Source: Dryomyza anilis (taxonomy: Eukaryota; Arthropoda; Insecta; Diptera; Dryomyzidae). From it: 64,000 bases of DNA. Positions 11,019 to 21,869 of this stretch are shown piece after piece (the stretch's first letter is position 1; the number at the start of each line of letters is the position of its first letter). The notes beneath the pieces were generated by a model. That model ran no database searches, was not told the DNA's origin, and saw only the letters and a list, made by a program, of their open reading frames with translations. The stretch is taken from NCBI GenBank assembly GCA_951804985.1, contig OX638133.1, positions 32,823,963 through 32,887,962 on the forward strand, given 5' to 3'. Position numbers and translations under genes: made by a program.

Positions 11019-12263
11019 GGGCCCTATTATGATTAGCGAAGCGAATGGTTTTGGCGAAGCGAATGGTTTTGGCGAAGCGAACGTCCAAAAAGCTATTACG
11101 GTTACATTCGCCAGACTTCATTCGCCAAAAAACGGGAAAAGTTAAGCGAACGTAAAAAAACATGCAACACTCAACCGATTTTCATTCGCTTCAAGTGTCA
11201 AAATCAAGCGAATCAACAGTTCATGTGACGAATCGGCGAACGTATCTTTATCTATTGTTTTTCAGTTTTTCTTTTGATTTTTATTTTTTTTTTCTTTTGT
11301 GCTTATGTTTATTAGGCTTTTTCTGATTTTCAATTTATCTTATCCTTTAGTTTTTATAGAAGGATGTCTATAATTTTGAGTTTTTTGTGACCTAACTAAT
11401 AAACGTAAAAAAAACATTTTTTTTCACACTTTTTATTTTGATTTTAAACTTAACACTAATAAAAGAAATGTCTGGAACTGCTCCGACTGCTGCTGGGGAT
11501 GCAGCTTGGTTCATCGCGCGAAGTTATTTGTGCCACAGATGAATGCTTCGGAGGACAGACCACCATCACTGTAACTTATTGTAGTCTTCCTCCTCGTCGT
11601 CGCTCCAGCTTTCTGCACACCGCATTGGCTTCTGTTTAACACGCTCTTCTTTGATTGCGTTGGGCCCATAGTTTTTTTGGAACTTTTTTATTATTTTTCT
11701 AAACAAGTATATTCACATCAGCTGTTTTGAAACTCTAGGGTTTCTTTAAATTAAAATAAAAGAAGTATTGCTCCAAATAAAAAAAACTACTTTTTTTAAT
11801 AAAAAGTATTTATTTTTATGTAAAAATAATTCCAATATTAACATTTAAAAACATATTTTACTGTACATTTTAACTAATTTGAATTGTTCCGAAGTTTTTT
11901 TTGATACTTTTTAATCTTTTATAGACAAAAAATAACAAAAAACCAAAAAAGTATTATTGTTCTGAATCGAGTTAACGTTTTTTAAACCATAAATAATATT
12001 AAATGGTTTTTTAATAATAAAAAAATAGATATTAAGATAAAATAGTATCTGTTCTAAAAAAAAGGCAGTACTAAAAGTACGCAACATGATACTATTTTTT
12101 TCAACTCTGAAATGGTAATTCTATCCGTCAATGTTGTAAGTGTTGCTCACTTTTAAAACCATAAAAATTAGTACATTCGCCAGTTCATTCGCCAAATTGC
12201 GTTCGCTTCGCCAAAGCGTTCGCTTCGCCAAGTACATTCGCTTCGCTAATCATAATAGGCCCC
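11019..12263. mobile_element. 1.25-kb PIF/Harbinger-like element with GCGAAGCGAA(T/C) terminal repeats
   Basis: Flanked by TTA on both sides (11016-11018 and 12264-12266), the 3-bp duplication typical of PIF/Harbinger. Termini are GGGCC(C)TATTATGATTAGCG and the inverse. Inside each end the motif TTGGCGAAGCGAA(T/C) is repeated several times, as in a fold-back element. At 11460-11680 there is a GC-richer segment; its minus strand encodes an acidic patch (Ser-Trp-Ser-Asp-Asp-Glu-Glu-Glu-Asp-Tyr) before a stop. That may be a remnant of an element-encoded protein, but no transposase motif was recognised. Confidence 0.75.
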
Positions 12264-12510
12264 TTAAAAAGCAGAATAGATCAAAGAAAATGTGTAATTT
12301 TAGTCGTTAGTTTGTTTTTACAATTAAATTTTAGGTATATACTAAAAATAGTCAGAAAAATCAATTATGTTCAAGTTTAAATCCAAATAACTTGAATAAT
12401 AAATAATAATGAGAATGTTGGCATTCTTTTTTATATTCGAAATTGACTCGAAAATGTAAAGTAAAACTGCATTTTGTGTTCTTTCAAATCGACTTTTGTA
12501 AAGTTCTATA
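12264..12510. other. Intergenic AT-rich sequence
   Basis: Between the Harbinger-like element and the 3' end of the minus-strand gene; nothing recognised. Confidence 0.4.
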
Positions 12511-12514
12511 ACTT

Positions 12515-12520
12515 TTTATT
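12515..12520 (-). promoter_or_regulatory. Candidate poly(A) signal of the minus-strand gene
   Basis: AATAAA on the minus strand about 200 bases past the stop codon at 12719-12721. Weak in an AT-rich background, but it is the first canonical hexamer I found. Confidence 0.35.
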
Positions 12521-12718
12521 AGTAAAAACCGTTTGACAAAAGAGGAAAAAACTTCAATAAAAAAAAAATGCAAAATTTTAAAGATTACATTTTTATAAAC
12601 AAAAAAATATGTAGAAATTCAAAATGCAAATATCAAATTCAACCCAATAAAGTACAAAATGTAGCCAATTTCAAAATATTAAAATCAAGACAAACCAAAA
12701 AAAAAAACTTAAATTAAA

Positions 12719-12874
12719 TCACTCTGAATATAATAGATCCGCATGCTGCTGCTTCAACTCTCTGAGCCGCTCGAGCTTTTGATGTTCGCGCTCCATTCCC
12801 TCCATGAGGTAGATGCGTTGCGAGGAAACCTGCTGAATGCGCGAACGATGTTTAGCATTGGTTTTGAGCAGTTT
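12719..12874 (-). CDS. Exon 4 (last) of the 218-residue coiled-coil protein gene
   Basis: Begins after a good acceptor (TACACAG) at 12876-12875, in phase 0 with exon 3, and encodes 51 residues to TGA at 12719-12721. The sequence is rich in Lys, Arg, Glu and Gln with heptad-like leucines (Leu-Met-Glu-Gly-Met-Glu-Arg-Glu, Leu-Glu-Arg-Leu-Arg-Glu-Leu), as in a C-terminal coiled coil. The protein ends Asp-Leu-Leu-Tyr-Ser-Glu. Confidence 0.85.
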   Translation of the reverse strand, partial: KLLKTNAKHRSRIQQVSSQRIYLMEGMEREHQKLERLRELKQQHADLLYSE

Positions 12875-12938
12875 CTGTGTATAGTACAAAGATTATTTTA
12901 TGGAATTGAAGAAACACATTTAACAAAAGCAAACAAAC

Positions 12939-13053
12939 CTCCAATTCAATATTTTGCAGCTCAATTTGCTTCTGCAAGTAGCGCTTGCTCGACTCCTTGT
13001 AGCGCATGCGCGTCGGCAGCAGACGCTGTCCAGGCTGCAAGTGCGGCGCTTGC
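12939..13053 (-). CDS. Exon 3 of the 218-residue coiled-coil protein gene
   Basis: Acceptor TTTCACAG at its 5' edge and donor GAG|GTTTGT at its 3' edge. The first base completes a Trp codon split with exon 2, followed by 38 codons. It holds a Gln-Ala-Pro-His-Leu-Gln-Pro-Gly segment and then the start of the helical region (Arg-Tyr-Leu-Gln-Lys-Gln-Ile-Glu-Leu-Gln). Confidence 0.87.
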
Positions 13054-13114
13054 CTGTGAAATAGATAAAATATTAAATTAGTGGTAAATTTAAACTTGAA
13101 ACTAGATGTCCTAC

Positions 13115-13327
13115 CAATTATGCCCCATGTACGGCTTAAACTTTTCCTTGAGCATCTCGAGTCGCGCAATGCCGTTGGCCATGTCGCTCTGCCAACTCAT
13201 GTCCATCGGACGCAACAGTTGCGCCAGCAGTTGACTCCGCAGCGCTGCTGCAATATTGTCACCATCCAGCAGCGTCTCCTTCTTGTGTTGCAGCAGCGCT
13301 TGCGCTATCGGTTCCAGGTGTGCGGCG
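13115..13327 (-). CDS. Exon 2 of the 218-residue coiled-coil protein gene
   Basis: Acceptor ATATAG (13329-13328) and donor TG|GTAGGA. The exon starts with the third base of a Ser codon split with exon 1, has 70 full codons, and ends two bases into a Trp codon. It encodes an amphipathic helical region (Leu-Glu-Pro-Ile-Ala-Gln-Ala-Leu-Leu, Leu-Arg-Ser-Gln-Leu-Leu-Ala-Gln-Leu-Leu), then Met-Ser-Trp-Gln-Ser-Asp-Met and Phe-Lys-Pro-Tyr-Met-Gly-His-Asn. Its composition is clearly more GC-rich than the flanks. Confidence 0.88.
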
Positions 13328-13621
13328 CTATATTTAATAAAAAAAAGAAGGCAGTTAATTGCGCACAAATTATCGTAATCAATTTGCATCAATTTCACTA
13401 AAAAAAAAAAAGAAAAATATACGCTTGTTGCCCGCAATTTCATTTACAGGCCGGGGATTGTGCAATATGAAGAAAATCGAAACACATATTTGCGACAAGC
13501 CACGGCCGTAAAATATAAATGCCTCGTAGCGCCACAAAAATTTAAAACTTAAAATGAATGAAATACAAAAACTTGAGCAAACAAAAAAGGAAAAAAAACA
13601 ATTTTAAAAATCGTTTATAAC

Positions 13622-13794
13622 CTCAATTCGTCCACCATTTCGCGGTAGAGACGCTCGTATTTGCACTTGATGCGCGCCGCAGTCGCCTCGTGACGTCGGT
13701 AGGATTCATCGAAGTCCACGGACGTCGTCGTATTCTTTGTTGGTGGCGGCGGCGCAGCATCCTGTTGCTGCTGTCGTACCGTCGCTTCGGCCAT
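13622..13794 (-). CDS. Exon 1 of a four-exon gene for a 218-residue protein, possibly Nnf1/PMF1-like
   Basis: ATG at 13794-13792 (context GAAATGGCC) opens 57 codons plus two bases before donor AG|GTTATA. Joined over four exons (13794-13622, 13327-13115, 13053-12939, 12874-12719) all phases agree and the product is 218 residues. The N-terminus is low complexity (poly-Gln, poly-Pro, Thr-rich); the middle is helical; the C-terminal third is coiled coil. Size, layout and a Trp/Pro-containing linker before the coiled coil are reminiscent of Nnf1/PMF1, a subunit of the Mis12/MIND kinetochore complex, but I see no diagnostic motif. Other short coiled-coil proteins fit as well. The gene is read away from bl, whose first exon lies about 4.5 kb upstream. 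High confidence in the gene model, low in the identity. Confidence 0.82.
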
Positions 13795-14245
13795 TTCTTA
13801 AGAAAAGCAATTAATTGATTTGCCGCAAACGAAAAAAAATAATTGTAAATCAATGAAACTATTTTTAACTATCTAGTTAACTGTTCTTATTACTGTAGTT
13901 GCCAATTTATATGTACGTAAAATATATAATACTTCAAAGACAATCTACAAAATGCCGTTAAAACTGTAAACTTTGCAAAAAACTTGTGCCCCTGCGTCGC
14001 CAAAAAGAGATGTGCGCGCAACGATCTTTGAATGCGAAATAAATTCTATCGCCAAATATTTCCAAAAAGAAGCAAAAAGAAATGTTTTAAAAAGTAACGA
14101 GTCGATAACGTATACGTGTAACGAGTAGCTAACAACGAGTGCGTCGGTTTAGACTGGCGCAGTTGTATCGCGAGTGTGTTCAAAGCGATGGTATTCTTAT
14201 TAGCTCTACATAAAAAAATGTATATGAAGAAATATCACAACCCAA
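13795..14245. other. Upstream region of the minus-strand gene
   Basis: Presumed 5'UTR and promoter of the 13794-12719 gene. 13980-14180 is less AT-rich and has CG-containing words, which fits a core promoter region. I cannot point to a TATA box or initiator with confidence. Confidence 0.35.
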
Positions 14246-14969
14246 CCCAGTCGGCACCTACACACATTTTTTATGATTATCGTAAATTACGATCATTTGA
14301 CGATTCAAAATAATCATAAATTTCGATCATTTTGCACGTAAAAAACGATGATAAATGTCAATGAAAAAGACAATCATATTTTGCTCGTAAATAACGATGG
14401 CTCGTATTTTTCGAGTGTTTAAATCGTAAAAAAAGATTGTCAAAATTTGTTATTGTTTTTCTAATCAAAAGTTCATTTAAAAAATATATAATATGTTCAA
14501 TATTTTTAACAAGATTAAATAAATTGTTTTGCTAAAAACTTTATATCATTTGCTGTAATTATGAAGTATGTAAATGCATTTGGGAGCTTAATATAAAATT
14601 TAAATGTATTTACTTATTTTTTTTTGTATCGTTAAAAAAGTAGGAAAAAGCTCGTAAAAGAGTTAAAAATGATTATCATTTACGATTAAAATTTAATCGT
14701 AAAAAATATTAAAAACGAGCTCGTTTACGAACAAAAACATCGTTTATAACGAGTATATAATCGTATTTTACGATCATAAACAATCGAAAATTTATCATAT
14801 ATGAGTGTTTTTAGTTCGTTTATGATACCTTGTTACGATGGACAAATTAAGAACGAAACTGTATGCGTTTTCGAATCATTTACGATTCTCGTATACGATT
14901 GTTTTATTCATTATTTACGAATATTTGCTATCATTTACGAGGTCGTTTATGATAGTTTGGCCGGCTGGG
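14246..14969. mobile_element. Fold-back element full of CGTAAATTACGATCAT-type palindromes
   Basis: Short terminal inverted repeats (CCCAG(T/C)CGGC at 14246, inverse ending at 14969) enclose 724 bp. TTTACGATCAT, ATCGTAAA and close variants occur throughout in both orientations. The plus-strand open frame at 14801-14992 is repeat sequence. No transposase. Target duplication not recognised because the next element abuts directly. Confidence 0.6.
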
Positions 14970-15131
14970 AAGTAGCACAATCAACTGAGTAAGTAAACGT
15001 TAAATGGCATAAAACTTTATGAACGTCGTGTAGCTACTGTAACAGTAGGTCTTTTAAGTTCTATTAAATTCACCGTGTAAATGTTTATTGAACTAATGAT
15101 ACAACTCAAACACAGTGACATTAGTGCCTTC

Positions 15132-15222
15132 TGTTGCAGGAATTACCCAACCTTAATACGGGCAACAATAGCATGCCTGTCTTCTATGCACGAGGACGCA
15201 GGTTCGAATCCTGCCTGCGGCA
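15132..15222 (+). pseudogene. tRNA-like segment 1 with consensus B box
   Basis: GGTTCGAATCC (15201-15211) is a perfect pol III B box inside a 5-bp T stem (GCAGG/CCTGC). The 3' strand CTGCGGCA can pair, with two G-U wobbles, with TGTTGCAG at 15132-15139. There is no good A box at the right distance and the implied molecule is too long, so this is read as a tRNA pseudogene or SINE head, not a functional tRNA. Confidence 0.45.
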
Positions 15223-15261
15223 ATTTTGGTTATTATACATCGAAATGATGTGCATAATATT

Positions 15262-15345
15262 AATGGACAGTGGTCGAGTGGAAGTGTACTGGCTTTTGCA
15301 ATCTGGAGGAAGAGAGTTCTGTTCACCGCCCGAGCTTGGTGTTTT
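15262..15345 (+). pseudogene. tRNA-like segment 2 with A box and T-run
   Basis: TGGTCGAGTGG at 15271-15281 matches the pol III A box. A weak B-box-like stretch follows near 15308-15320, and a T6 run at 15342 could act as a pol III terminator. The cloverleaf is not convincing; most likely tRNA-derived repeat sequence. Confidence 0.4.
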
Positions 15346-15705
15346 TTCAATTATATATAATATAATTAAATAGTATAATTAAGTTTGTATAATTTCAGTT
15401 TACCAAAACTATATAAAAATTTAATTATTAATAATTATTAATAATTAAAAAACGTAAATATTTATTTTTGTTGTTGTATTCTATAAATTTTGTAATAAGC
15501 TCCTATAAACCTTTTCAGAGTAATCAAATAGCATTTACACGACATCTTCATAGCTTTTACATAGTCATATGCTGTATAGACTTACGCCCTTTGAACCATA
15601 TAAAAGCCGTATAAGTACTTTCAGAGCTTTTATACGGTAAAAGTTACTGAATAAGAATATCGTGAAAAGCTTTACACCACTTTTATATAGGAGATTGTGC
15701 TACTT

Positions 15706-16780
15706 AGGAATGATGTTTTAGCACAAAATTATATGACAATTTGTACAACCAGTTCAGATTGCAAATTAAAAAAGAATATATGATAACAATATTTAAATTT
15801 ATAATGGTTGAAATATAAGCACGTAGTCATCTTTCAAAATTACACTCAAAGAAATAATTGCTTGGCGAAGAGTTGTTTTTGTAACGAATATTCATTTAGA
15901 TCTACAAAAGCAGTTTTCTTTTACTGAAAATCATTTGTGGCAAACATTAGTATGAACTATTAGTTGAAGCAACTGCAACATTGATTGGGGAAACCAACTT
16001 TTAATCCTCTAATAGATTTACGTGTCGATCATGTATTTCCCGGTGACAACGATATCGGCTACAATTCGTTTGAATGTTGGTTGAATACAAAGACTTTATA
16101 TATATATAAGATGCAAAGACTTTATATATATGAGATGGGTAAGTTTCTGGCTAAAATGAGACAAACCATACACTTGTTGTAGAAACACTTGTCGTGCCCC
16201 TTTAATTTCTATTGTTACGGCTGCACAAAAAGCAGCAACAACAATAGTTGGAAAATAATTAATTTTCAACGATTTTTCCTGCAGTATTTAAAAATGATTT
16301 ATTTTTTATGAAAATATCAAAAGTTGTAGATTTTGTGTCTTCAATTTTTGATATAATCTGAAAAAATATTCCTATAACCATTTTACATCATAATCTTTGA
16401 AGTTCACTTAACGTTGAAGATCACTTAAAAAAAAGGCACGCATACATTAAAAGTTTTGTATATAATGCACCTATATTCTTGCATTCTTGAAATGCATTCT
16501 TGAAATTTTCCAACTTACATTGTATATATTTGAAATCGTTCAACACATACAAAGATTCTCAACACATCCAAACATTAACTTTCATCAAAACAAATTAAAT
16601 GAAATTTCTGTTTTCGTGATATTGAGCGAATTTTGTATGTTTCATGGGTTTTCAAGTAATTATGCTACGATAATAAATTAAATGTGTTGATTTATGTAAA
16701 ATAGCTTTAAAAAAAGCAATTGATTAACTTGTTAACGAACTATATTTTTTTCTATGAATTCATCATACACATAAAAAAAG
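15706..16780. other. Gene-free AT-rich region containing dispersed repeat E, copy 2
   Basis: 16019-16100 matches 47860-47935 and, inverted, 5090-5165 (GATCATGTATTTCCCG(G/A)TGA and onward), so it is repeat E. The remainder shows nothing recognisable. Confidence 0.5.
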
Positions 16781-17225
16781 TATCGGCCGTCATACTGACA
16801 AACGTGTAAGGTATATTTCCCAGTTCCTTTGGGAAATGTTCCATTTGTGGTAAGTTTTAACTGCTGTGGGAAAGGTTATTCCCATTAGAATTTTTAATGA
16901 CTGTGGGATTTTTTTAACACATTTTTTTTTTTGTGTAATTACAATTTAAGAAGACACCAAATGTAAATTTTGTTGATTTAAACATATCGAACACTCCATC
17001 TTGTTAAGAGAAAATATATAGTTGTGGTATTTCTACGCGGTTTATAAGTTTTATGGGATTTATATGGTAAATTTTATATATTTGAGAACTTTTGTGGTTC
17101 TTTTGCCTTATTTTTACTTGCTGTGGTATTTTTGTGGTAATTTTTAATGCCTGTTGGAATTTTTGTGGTAATTTTTCATTGCTCTGGGAATAAAATCATC
17201 GTGGGAATCCTTAACGAGTCGTATG
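16780..17225 (+). repeat. Degenerate minisatellite, unit about TGTGG(G/T)A(A)TTTTTGTGGTAA
   Basis: Words such as CTGTGGGAA, TTGTGGTAATTTTTA and GTGGGAATCC recur about every 20-30 bases from 16850 to 17210. The period is irregular. Possible tail of a mobile element; no coding potential. Confidence 0.55.
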
Positions 17226-17830
17226 GGAAAAAGGTATTTTATTTTTGTATGAATTTTGGTTCGCAACTCAATAAATATTAAATACACAAAATCTTGTACT
17301 ATTAAAATACAATTTTGTCCGTCCGTCCGTTAACTTAATGTCGGAAAGTGAAAAAAGACCGGACTTTTTTATTGCAGAAATCGGATGCAGACATAGTAGG
17401 AAATCGAATGGTACCCCCTAAAGAAATCTCAAAATTCCATTTATGGCTTTCGAGCGTCCGAGAACACGAAATACTCATAGAAAATAGAAGAGCCCTGGTT
17501 GAAACAGCGTTGCCTCTAGAAAATTGTAATTCATGTTGCTGCATTTTGTGATTCTTATTGCTGAATGGCTTGATTTAATGTTCCATGCACATGCAAATAA
17601 ATTTTTTTTTAATAATCTATTTTTATTAACAAGATGAATATCTTCGCATTATAAATGTTGTTGTAATTCAATAAGACTACAAGTATTTCAATTAATAAGA
17701 ATCTTGTTGCAACAACATGAATGTGTTTATAATACAAATATTTTTTAAGATAAATTTAAACAAGCAGATCTTGTTAATAGTACAACAATATTTTTTTGGG
17801 TGTACATCAAACTGTTTTCGTTATATTCCC
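17226..17830. other. Gene-free region
   Basis: GTCCGTCCGTCCG at 17318 begins a short less AT-rich stretch to 17550 that is open in both directions but resembles no family seen here. 17600-17810 is AT-rich with repeated CTTGTT/AACAAG words. Confidence 0.35.
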
Positions 17831-17935
17831 AAGTAGCACAATCTCCTATATAAAAGTGGTGTATACCTTTTCACAATATTCTTATTTACTGTATAAAAGC
17901 TCTGAAAGAACTTATACGGCTTTTATCTTATATTA
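17831..17935. repeat. Inverted partial copy of the 15580-15705 terminus
   Basis: Begins AAGTAGCACAATCTCC and matches the reverse complement of 15590-15705 through GTATAAAAGCTCTGAAAG. Solo end of the AAGTAGCACAATC family. Confidence 0.7.
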
Positions 17936-18249
17936 CAATTACATAGAATAGCTCAGACACAAACCAGTGGTGAGATAGAAATTCTTAAAATTAACCTTGA
18001 AATCACTTAATTAAAATGAACACAGATTTATTAGTATTAAATAAAATTAATAAACAACAAACCAATGTTTATTTAGAATTTAAATCAATAATCAATTTAA
18101 GAATACATTAAATTATAACTGAATCATGCTGAAAACATAACCTAAAAAACCATAGTGCTGAACGCACCCACAAACGAAGCCAGCGAACTTTGCTGCAAAT
18201 GAACTCGCCGCACATATCCGCCATTTGCAATATAGCGAGCGCTTCACAT

Positions 18250-18476
18250 TTCGCAGTGGTTAATTTTTCACGAAGAAGTCTGCTTGATAGAGAGCCGCGC
18301 CAAGCGACATACAGAATTTTCAAGTGTAAATTTTGCAATTTAAAGCAATAAAAACAGCTAATTAATTACAAAACCAAAAAAACAATTGTAGCATAAAGCA
18401 AAAGTGTTTAAACTCTAATCTAAGTAAAGTTTATAGTGGAAAAGATAATATTTGGCTGACGACTGTTTTGGCAAAG
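18250..18476 (+). other. bl: Probable non-coding first exon of bl (5'UTR)
   Basis: A less AT-rich stretch ends in a strong donor GGCAAAG|GTGAGTAG (GT at 18477-18478). It is on the bl strand, contains no useful start codon, and lies 5.5 kb before the exon that carries the bl ATG. The 5' boundary is a guess; transcription probably starts within 18200-18320. That it belongs to bl rather than another transcript is inference. Confidence 0.5.
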
Positions 18477-20325
18477 GTGAGTAGAAGTAGTGTTTAGTGT
18501 TGTTGGGTGAAAAATGCTCCAAAGGAGGAGGAGCACCATCGCCGCGCAATTGTGCAAAACTAAAACTTCTGGAAATGCGATTTGTAAAACTATTTTATTA
18601 GAAGCATATTCTAAATTCAGTGTGTACAGTAAGTGTACAGTAACTACTGCTGATAAAAAAATCCATACATTTTATCGACTTTGTTTGGCGATGACTGCAG
18701 CGCTGCGCTGCCGCCATCTTCGTGCTCGTGCGGCTTGGACTGCAGTCGCAGATCTTTCGAGTTTTTTTTTTACTTGTTTAAATTGTTTTGTTGTATATTT
18801 TACAGTTCTAGTTTTCTTAGAATTTTGCATGCTTCGGCGCCTTTAAAAGTTTGATTCCTATCACGCGCCGGGGCTCCGCCAGCATCAACTACTACAAAAA
18901 TTAGTTTTTCCTCCTCCTTTGCTGCAATGTACATGGAACAATTTCTATATTTTTCGAATTTACTCATCAACCACCGCGACCAGCATTTTTCAGCAATGAG
19001 TTTTTCATACTTTTTATATTATTTTCCTCTATTTCATTTGGTTCGATTAACTTCGTTTGTGCCTGCTCCCAACCTTGTTCGTCACCATGCGTTTTTTCTG
19101 CGTTTTATTTTGTGTACTACGTTTGTTCACCCGGCATTTTTTTCTTATTTCGCTTATCTCCGTCTCTTTTTTTTTGTGCTCGGCCAGTTTGTAGGGTTGC
19201 CAACGACATTTACTCTGCATCATGATTTTTTTTATTAAAAAAATGTAATTTCCAATCAAGAATTAAATTTTAATATATTGTAGAAGTAATACACACCAAA
19301 CATGCCACACCTACTATATTTAACATTTTTTTAATCAATTATGTACCAAATTGTTTATATATTAGCTAATTTATCGTTTGTTATAAACAGGAAAAATTAA
19401 TCTATCGTTATTGAAATGTTAGAAATATATTTCTGTTTTATAAAAACTAATCAAACCTCTTTAAAATAAAATATATAATACAATTTTTATTATGTTAGTT
19501 TTATATTATCAGCAACTAAAGAAACCAATCTAATCTTTCTACGGCATTTTGAAGTAATGTTCTATAAAATAAGACACTAACTAGTTGTAAAATGGTCGTA
19601 AATTGATTAAACAGATCGACCATAAACTTATTTTTATGTTTATTGATAAATAAAATAATTACTTAACTTAAAAAAAAAACTTAAATTAAAAAAAGGTCTT
19701 AAATTTATTTTTATGTTTATTAATAAATAAAATAGACAATTAACTTAAAAAATTAAAAATTATTATCGTTTGAAAATGACCTCATCGAAAAGGATACTAA
19801 AAATATCAAATAATGGTTTACAACATTTGTATATACACCTACACTTGTTCTTACATAGTCTTTTTCATACGATTTGGAGAAAAACCGTCGCCAAAAATAA
19901 ACTTGTGGATAAACAAAAACAAGCTTAGCTTAGGATAATTGAGGTGATCATTTCCGAAACGTGCTGGCCACGTAACCAAAAATGCATTTGTTTACAAATA
20001 TACGATGATTATTTAAAAAAAGAGAATATACAGAATGAGATAACGTCAATATAAGCATTATTATCCTCTATTTACACGTTTTTTTACACATACAAAAATA
20101 GTTCTAATTTGAATTATTTTTAATTTTAAATAGACATGTTCTACTAAAGAATTTGAGTTTGTTTTACCTAAATGTTAATTTTTGTCTTGCCGTTTTACAT
20201 TTTTAAACCAATTTAATATATTCCAATTACTATTTTTTACACGGTTGTCTATAAAACTTATCTAAAACCGTGTAAAAAAAGTGATATGTGGAAATTTCTG
20301 ATAGTCGGGACAATTTAATCTATTA

Positions 20326-20567
20326 AGTGTGTGTGCTAGTTCGAGTAAATTGCTGACTATACTAAATTGCACGGGTTTTCATTCGATCGTCATTTGATAT
20401 CCGGTAATTGTTAAAGTACCTAATACATCGATTATCATATGTCTGTTTGCTATCTTCCAATTTAGTTAATTTTAGTTTGCTCGAAAATTTGCTAAATTAA
20501 TAAGTAAACGCTGCATTATCGACAAAATTTAGTTTAGTCAGCAATTTAGTCGAACTCGCACACACCC
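20326..20567. mobile_element. PIF/Harbinger-like MITE (GTGTGTGCGAGTTCGAC ends), copy 1
   Basis: About 35-bp inverted termini: left AGTGTGTGTGCTAGTTCGA, right the inverse of GGGTGTGTGCGAGTTCGAC. Flanked by TTA (20323-20325) and TAA (20568-20570), fitting a TWA target. Two relatives at 25919-26159 and 26258-26454. 242 bp, no coding capacity. Confidence 0.8.
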
Positions 20568-20739
20568 TAAATAGTATTGTTTAAGTATTGTAAACTATTT
20601 TAAACTAAAAAGGTTTTTTAAACGATTACTTTAAATATTAAATAAGCGTTATCCAAATTCATTTCCATTTAAAGTGAATAAATGGGAAAATTTTCACAAG
20701 ACAGTGAACTATGGCAGCTTATTTTTGATATTATATGTA

Positions 20740-20936
20740 CGCGAGCTGGTAACCCTGGCGATATAGTTCTGCCTGCGCAGCGCAGACGTTTTCGTACTGC
20801 GTTGCGTTGACATTGACTGCGGTGCGCCGTCAGTGTTATAATGTTTATATTTACAAAGTAAATTTTAAATATTAGGAAAATTATATGTTGCTGTGTTTGA
20901 CGCAGTTGTTTTCTTAGCAAATAAAGGCTGGTTTTG
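20740..20936 (+). promoter_or_regulatory. Candidate alternative 5' exon or promoter island of bl
   Basis: The stretch at 20745-20835 is much less AT-rich than its surroundings, contains an initiator-like CGTCAGTGTT near 20827, and 100 bases later a donor-like TTTTGAG|GTATCT (GT at 20938-20939). Suggestive only. Confidence 0.25.
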
Positions 20937-21869
20937 AGGTATCTTTTTGGAAATTATTTTTTTTCGAAAAATCTAATCATTTTCCGAGAATTGTTTTGTT
21001 TTTAGTTTTGTCTCGAGTTGAGCTTTATCACAGAAAATCTAAATATATATTGGTGATATTTTTAAATTGCATTTAATTTACTTAAATTTAAAAACAAATC
21101 ACATTTATGTAAAGAATGCTATACTTTGTATTAGTTACTTTAACACAACATAACCTCAAACCCATGGCGGCGTCAAGTGAAAACTCACGCTTTTGTGCCA
21201 GTCATTCATTGTAGCCGGAACAAAAATTAAAAATATAGTAAAAATAAAACACGCAAAACATGCTAATTGAAGGCTAACTGATTGTCTGTCTGTCTGACTT
21301 GACTGACATTACAAAAAGGTTTTAAATTAAATAGCCTTCTTGTCTCTTTGCACGTTGCCAAGATTTTTCAGCAGTGCTTCGACAAAAAGTTAACTGAAAT
21401 GATTACAATCATTTTAAACATAAAATTACCACGCTCTTGTGTGTTTTTTTTCTCGTTAAGTGCAATGAACTCGGTATAATAATTTTATTTCTTTATTATT
21501 TATTAATGTCTACTCTATGCTGGCACATATTACACTTCAGTAAGCAACATGTTGTAGTTTGTAAAAACCACACGAAGCAGGAAAACATAAAATTTTATTA
21601 AAAAAATAATGTTTCCGATGTATGGTATTAGTCTCGTTTGTTAGTTAGATACTTTGCCAATTATTAGATAAAGAGTTACTTAGTTTTTTTTAGATTTTAT
21701 ACAAATTTAAAAAAGTTTTAGTCAATCGGTTTTTCAAATCATGAGTTTTACAAAAAAAGTGTTGAAATTCTCGCGTTATTTATTTGTTTTTAATTTGTTT
21801 TATTTAAAAAATCGTTGTTGTTGAACTAAAAGTTACCAAATACATTTTTTGAAAATCCTCAATTTCAAC

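Larger units (their letters stand above)
14970..15705. mobile_element. 736-bp TIR element (AAGTAGCACAATC ends) carrying two tRNA-like segments
   Basis: AAGTAGCACAATC at 14970 and its inverse ending at 15705. The 120 bases inside the right end recur, inverted, at 17831-17935, which defines a family. The centre holds tRNA-like segments at 15132-15222 and about 15262-15345. A tRNA-derived unit inside inverted termini is unusual; either a SINE inserted into a MITE or the tRNA part belongs to the family. Confidence 0.6.

Noticed and set aside
12743..13401. Plus-strand open frames across the minus-strand gene
   Set aside because: They cross its splice sites and are antisense shadows of a gene with four phase-consistent exons.
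15132..15345. Functional tRNA genes
   Set aside because: Box A and box B occur in different segments, the cloverleaf cannot be completed, and the segment lies inside a repeat element.
18108..19259. Open frames of about 70-110 codons on both strands
   Set aside because: The GC-richer composition is better explained by bl 5' exon and flanking sequence; the peptides lack domains, and the 18514-18846 frame lies past the strong donor at 18477.
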